NCBI GenBank assembly: GCA_002503885.1
Contig: DASQ01000111.1
Coordinates: 1 to 8,531 of the forward strand
Direction of reading: 5' to 3'
Length of the DNA stretch: 8,531 nt
Origin: Methanoculleus marisnigri
GTDB lineage: Archaea > Halobacteriota > Methanomicrobia > Methanomicrobiales > Methanoculleaceae
The position numbers were made by a program, and so were the translations under genes. The first letter of the stretch is position 1. Every line of letters begins with the position of its first letter. Positions 6,316-8,531 of the stretch are shown here, piece by piece. Under the pieces are notes generated by a model, which saw nothing but the letters and a program-made list of their open reading frames with translations, was not told the origin of the DNA and made no database searches.

Positions 6316-7188
6316 TTACTCTTCCTTCCCTTTCGTTTCGGCAGTCCGGTTCTTCACTTCGAGTCCATCCGCAAACCAGACCGTCCGCTGCGGGAAGGGT
6401 ATCTCGATGCCGTTCGCTTCAAGTTCCTGCTTGATCTTCCAGAGGAGGTCCGTCCGGACGTCCCACCAGTTCCTGGCCGGCGCCCAGATATAGACGGTCA
6501 GGTTGACGCTGTTATCACCGAAGTTGTCGACGAAGACCGACGGTGCCGGGCTCTTCAGCGCGAAGGGATGGGTCTCGATGACGTCTTTGGTGATCCGGAT
6601 CGCCTCGTTCGCATCGTCCTGGTACCGGATGCCGATCCGGTACTCGAACCTCCGGGCCGCGTTGTGGACGTAGTTGGTGATGTTCGAGGTGAAGACCTTC
6701 TCGTTGGGGATCCGGACATAGATCCCGTCATACATCTTGACGACAGTCGAGAGGACGCGAATATCCTCGACACTGCCGCTGACATCCGCGACATTGATGG
6801 TATCGCCGATCTTGATCGGGTGCTCGAACATGAGGAAGAGGCCGGAGACCAGGTTCGAAACGACGCTCTGGCTGGCAAAACCGATGACGAGACCGGCGAT
6901 ACCCCCGGCCACCAGGAGGCCGGAGAGGTCGAAGTTGAGCTGCGGGAGAGCGATGACGAACGCCCAGATTATGATGCCGTAATAGACCAGTTTCGCGAGC
7001 AGCTCGCGCTCGTTCTTGGGCAGCCGCTCCGTGAGGGCCCGTCGGACGTTTGTCGAGACGACCCGCGCGACCGTAAGGCCGACCACGAAGATGACGACGA
7101 AATACAGGAGATTCTCGACGGTGATCTCGCCGATGCCGAGGGGTATCTCCAGGACCTCGGTCACGTTGAACGTCACGAGAACCCCCAC
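6316..7188 (-). CDS. MscS-family mechanosensitive ion channel
   Basis: This is a small-conductance mechanosensitive channel of 290 residues, about the size of Escherichia coli MscS. Likely membrane helices are 26-47 and 68-82, plus the pore-lining helix 88-120. The Gly/Ala pattern GGIAGLVIGFASQSVVSNLVSG is the family's TM3 signature, followed by FEHPIKIGDTI and the beta domain with YVRIPNEKVF (157-166). A cytoplasmic alpha/beta domain fills 180-270. It would release solutes on osmotic downshock. The longest start is GTG at 7188, which overlaps DUF432 by 16 nt. GTG at 7176 (residue 5) forms a GTGA 4-nt overlap with the DUF432 stop and has GGAG about 11 bases upstream, so it may be the true start. 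The gene is translationally coupled to DUF432. Confidence 0.92.
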   Translation of the reverse strand: MGVLVTFNVTEVLEIPLGIGEITVENLLYFVVIFVVGLTVARVVSTNVRRALTERLPKNERELLAKLVYYGIIIWAFVIALPQLNFDLSGLLVAGGIAGLVIGFASQSVVSNLVSGLFLMFEHPIKIGDTINVADVSGSVEDIRVLSTVVKMYDGIYVRIPNEKVFTSNITNYVHNAARRFEYRIGIRYQDDANEAIRITKDVIETHPFALKSPAPSVFVDNFGDNSVNLTVYIWAPARNWWDVRTDLLWKIKQELEANGIEIPFPQRTVWFADGLEVKNRTAETKGKEE

Positions 7189-7877
7189 TCCATCAGGTAT
7201 CCCCGGTCGATCACCGGGATCTTGCGCGCCACATACAGTTCGATGGACTTTACCATGCCGGGCCGGAGGGGTGTGTCGATGAAGTCCGTCTCCGCCAGAG
7301 TCGCGCTGATAACCTTCATCGCGGCAGTGGTCGCCACAAAGTCGCTGTAGTAGATCTTCATATCGGTGCTGTCAAAGACAGCGCATGAGACCTCCACCCA
7401 CTCGTGGGATGCGTTATGGATGGAGAGCTCCATCACTCCTTCAGAGAGACACTCGACCGGGGGGACCTCCGTGTATACCGCACTCCGGTACCAGCGGGCG
7501 ACGACTCCGCCCGTCGGCGATCCATAGAGCGTGTACTTCTGGGTGCCGAGGCCAAAGACATCGAGCACATCGATGTCTCTTGGCGCCTCCAGGAAGACGC
7601 CGATCTCAACCGGAAACTTCAGGTAGACCGTCTGGCTGGCGCCGGGCTCAAGGACCATCGGAGAAAACTCAATCTGGAGGAAATTCGTGATCTCTTTAGG
7701 GAGATTGACCGGCTCCACCGGGTTGATGACGATCTCGCCCGTCTTCGAGACCAGGAGCCGCTCGAACGTCTGCCCTTCACACCTCCGCCGGTAGGTCAGA
7801 AGGCTGCCGTTTTGTTCGGCTTCGACCAGAATGTCGCCGTCTTCACGGTGAAAAATACCTTTGTAGCGCCCGAACAT
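7173..7877 (-). CDS. DUF432-domain protein
   Basis: These 234 residues match the mainly archaeal DUF432 family as I recall it, through the beta-rich layout and phrases such as FPVEIGVFLE, LDVFGLGTQKYTLYGSP and KIYYSDFV near the expected places. No signal peptide or transmembrane helix is seen, so it is probably cytoplasmic. Its function is unknown. DUF432 genes are known to me next to MscS genes in archaea, and here the two overlap, so a channel partner or regulator is a fair inference. The start ATG at 7877 lies 26 nt after the centre of a TATA-like TAATATTT, predicting a leaderless transcript and making this the first gene of the operon. Confidence 0.8.
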   Translation of the reverse strand: MFGRYKGIFHREDGDILVEAEQNGSLLTYRRRCEGQTFERLLVSKTGEIVINPVEPVNLPKEITNFLQIEFSPMVLEPGASQTVYLKFPVEIGVFLEAPRDIDVLDVFGLGTQKYTLYGSPTGGVVARWYRSAVYTEVPPVECLSEGVMELSIHNASHEWVEVSCAVFDSTDMKIYYSDFVATTAAMKVISATLAETDFIDTPLRPGMVKSIELYVARKIPVIDRGYLMEWGFS

Positions 7878-7899
7878 TATCTATGATCTGCAAATACTC

Positions 7900-7907
7900 A
7901 AATATTA
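7900..7907 (-). promoter_or_regulatory. TATA-like box of the DUF432-MscS operon
   Basis: TAATATTT on the minus strand is centred about 26 nt before the ATG at 7877. This is the same geometry as for the 94-aa gene and predicts an mRNA starting at the ATG. Confidence 0.5.
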
Positions 7908-7911
7908 ACTT

Positions 7912-7943
7912 ACGCGAATGATGTGCACTGCCGGCTTTCGCGT
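7912..7943. promoter_or_regulatory. Dyad just upstream of the DUF432 promoter
   Basis: ACGCGAA (7912-7918) and TTCGCGT (7937-7943) form a perfect 7-bp inverted repeat with an 18-bp spacer, beginning 5 bp upstream of the TATA box. It is a candidate activator or repressor site, for example for osmotic control, but no regulator is indicated. Confidence 0.3.
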
Positions 7944-8049
7944 CCCCGGCCTCAATCCAGAAAGGCTATTCTGCCTGACCCGCTAGCCCTAAAACCGCAT
8001 CAAATTGACATATTTCGCCAACCCCCAACGATCTGCCCCGAAGCGATCT

Positions 8050-8066
8050 AAGAAGGAATATATAAC
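8050..8066 (+). promoter_or_regulatory. Archaeal promoter (BRE plus TATA) pointing right
   Basis: The purine-rich AAGAAGGAA directly precedes TATATAA. This is the best BRE/TATA match in the window and predicts a start near 8088. The transcript would run through the hairpin-rich region and out of the window, probably toward a gene beyond 8531. From 7944 to 8160 I see no gene; a 69-codon minus-strand frame at 7989-8198 is weak. Confidence 0.55.
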
Positions 8067-8149
8067 ATATCTTCCGGGCAGTATATTGTGCAGAGAATAA
8101 ATAGACACTCTTTTAAGCGACTCTCCCGGACACTTTTCCTGCGCGTTTA

Positions 8150-8340
8150 TCCCGGTCTCTGGTGATACCCATCCTTGAGCGATCGATCGTGAAGGCACGG
8201 GGGCTGATCGCCGGGACCGGAAGCGGTAATAAACAGGGGAGTCTGTACCCGCCAGCGCAGAGGGATCCTCCCGGAGATCCGGAGGAGGAGGCCTTCTCGC
8301 GGCTATACGGGGACGAGAGCCGTCCCCGGGTGATGCGTGT
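8150..8340 (+). other. Hairpin-rich non-coding leader
   Basis: No coding frame is convincing. A bulged stem lies at about 8269-8286 (CCTCCCGG with CCGGAGG), and a perfect 8-bp hairpin pairs CGGGGACG (8308-8315) with CGTCCCCG (8321-8328) around an AGAGC loop. It sits between the promoter at 8050 and the transposon-like end, and may belong to the same element or transcript. Confidence 0.4.
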
Positions 8341-8531
8341 GAAGGTCAACTACCCCCGGTTGAAACCGGGTGCCTGCAAACGGCTACGCGGGACCAAACA
8401 GTAGACCAGGAGGCAAGAAATTGCAGCAGCGTTACGGGCTACAAGAACGGCAGAGTGTTTCCCTAGCTCTGCCCTCTTCCGGGCACGCCGAACCCGACGT
8501 ATCCTTCAAGGTACTAAGCCTATCTCGCAAC
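8341..8531 (+). mobile_element. Probable IS200/IS605 (IS1341/TnpB-type) end or leader, cut by window edge
   Basis: GGTCAACTACCC followed by a hairpin (8355-8360 with 8365-8370, loop TGAA) and GGGTGCCTG resembles the TCAACTACCC-hairpin-GGGCTT ends I know from IS200/IS605 elements. A second clear hairpin pairs GGCAGAG (8449-8455) with CTCTGCC (8467-8473), and the following bases up to the window edge resemble the untranslated stretch ahead of tnpB in methanogen IS1341-type elements. No transposase or TnpB coding sequence is inside the window; it should begin to the right if this is the left end. The identification rests on recalled patterns, not alignment, and a solitary relic is possible. Confidence 0.45.

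Noticed and set aside
6109..7350. Plus-strand open frame of 413 codons over repeat copy 2, MscS and part of DUF432
   Set aside because: It is the complement of well-supported MscS and DUF432 genes. Its Asp/Arg-rich product is typical of a shadow frame.
7989..8198. Minus-strand frame of 69 codons in the right-hand gap
   Set aside because: It has no recognisable motif and poor start context, and it runs against the strong rightward promoter at 8050.
1..8531. CRISPR array
   Set aside because: There are no regularly spaced short direct repeats; the only long repeat is the two-copy intergenic element about 5.4 kb apart.

Overview
The window looks like a chromosomal segment of a GC-rich methanogenic euryarchaeon, most likely a Methanoculleus-type member of the Methanomicrobiales. 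The signs are archaeal promoters (TATA-like boxes centred about 26 nt before start codons, some predicting leaderless mRNAs), Shine-Dalgarno sites matching the archaeal 16S tail, short T-run terminators, and archaeal families such as DUF432 paired with an MscS channel, a COG1237-type metallo-beta-lactamase-fold enzyme and a SIMPL-domain protein. The genus is an inference from gene content and composition; no marker gene is present.

Layout. 1-983 holds no convincing protein gene. It contains hairpins at 11-132, an AT-rich stretch with a perfect dyad and a possible RNA start (148-648), and the first copy of a long structured intergenic repeat (about 649-925). A small minus-strand gene follows (984-1268), apparently leaderless. 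From 1477 to 4308 three overlapping plus-strand genes form an operon: a winged-helix/FHA protein, a membrane-anchored Ser/Thr protein kinase with an extracytoplasmic Thr/Pro-rich segment, and a six-segment potassium-channel-like protein with a TLGYGD filter. Next come a secreted SIMPL/DUF541 protein (4430-5167) and an MBL-fold enzyme (5298-5960). The second repeat copy (about 5998-6305) fills the convergent gap before a minus-strand DUF432-MscS pair (6316-7877). The right end (7878-8531) is non-coding: a promoter region, then a run of hairpins resembling the untranslated end or leader of an IS200/IS605 (IS1341/TnpB) element cut by the window edge.

How the parts may work together. The first operon reads as a phospho-signalling cassette. 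The kinase could sense something outside the membrane and phosphorylate a partner, the FHA domain could bind phosphothreonine and pass the signal to its DNA-binding winged helix, and the channel could be an effector. The DUF432-MscS pair suggests an osmotic or mechanical stress function, so two separate ion-channel operons lie in this 8.5 kb.

The most unusual item is the repeat pair. The copies keep an outer inverted repeat and a conserved linker, while one internal hairpin shows two compensatory base-pair changes. Both copies lie just beyond the stop codon of a minus-strand gene.
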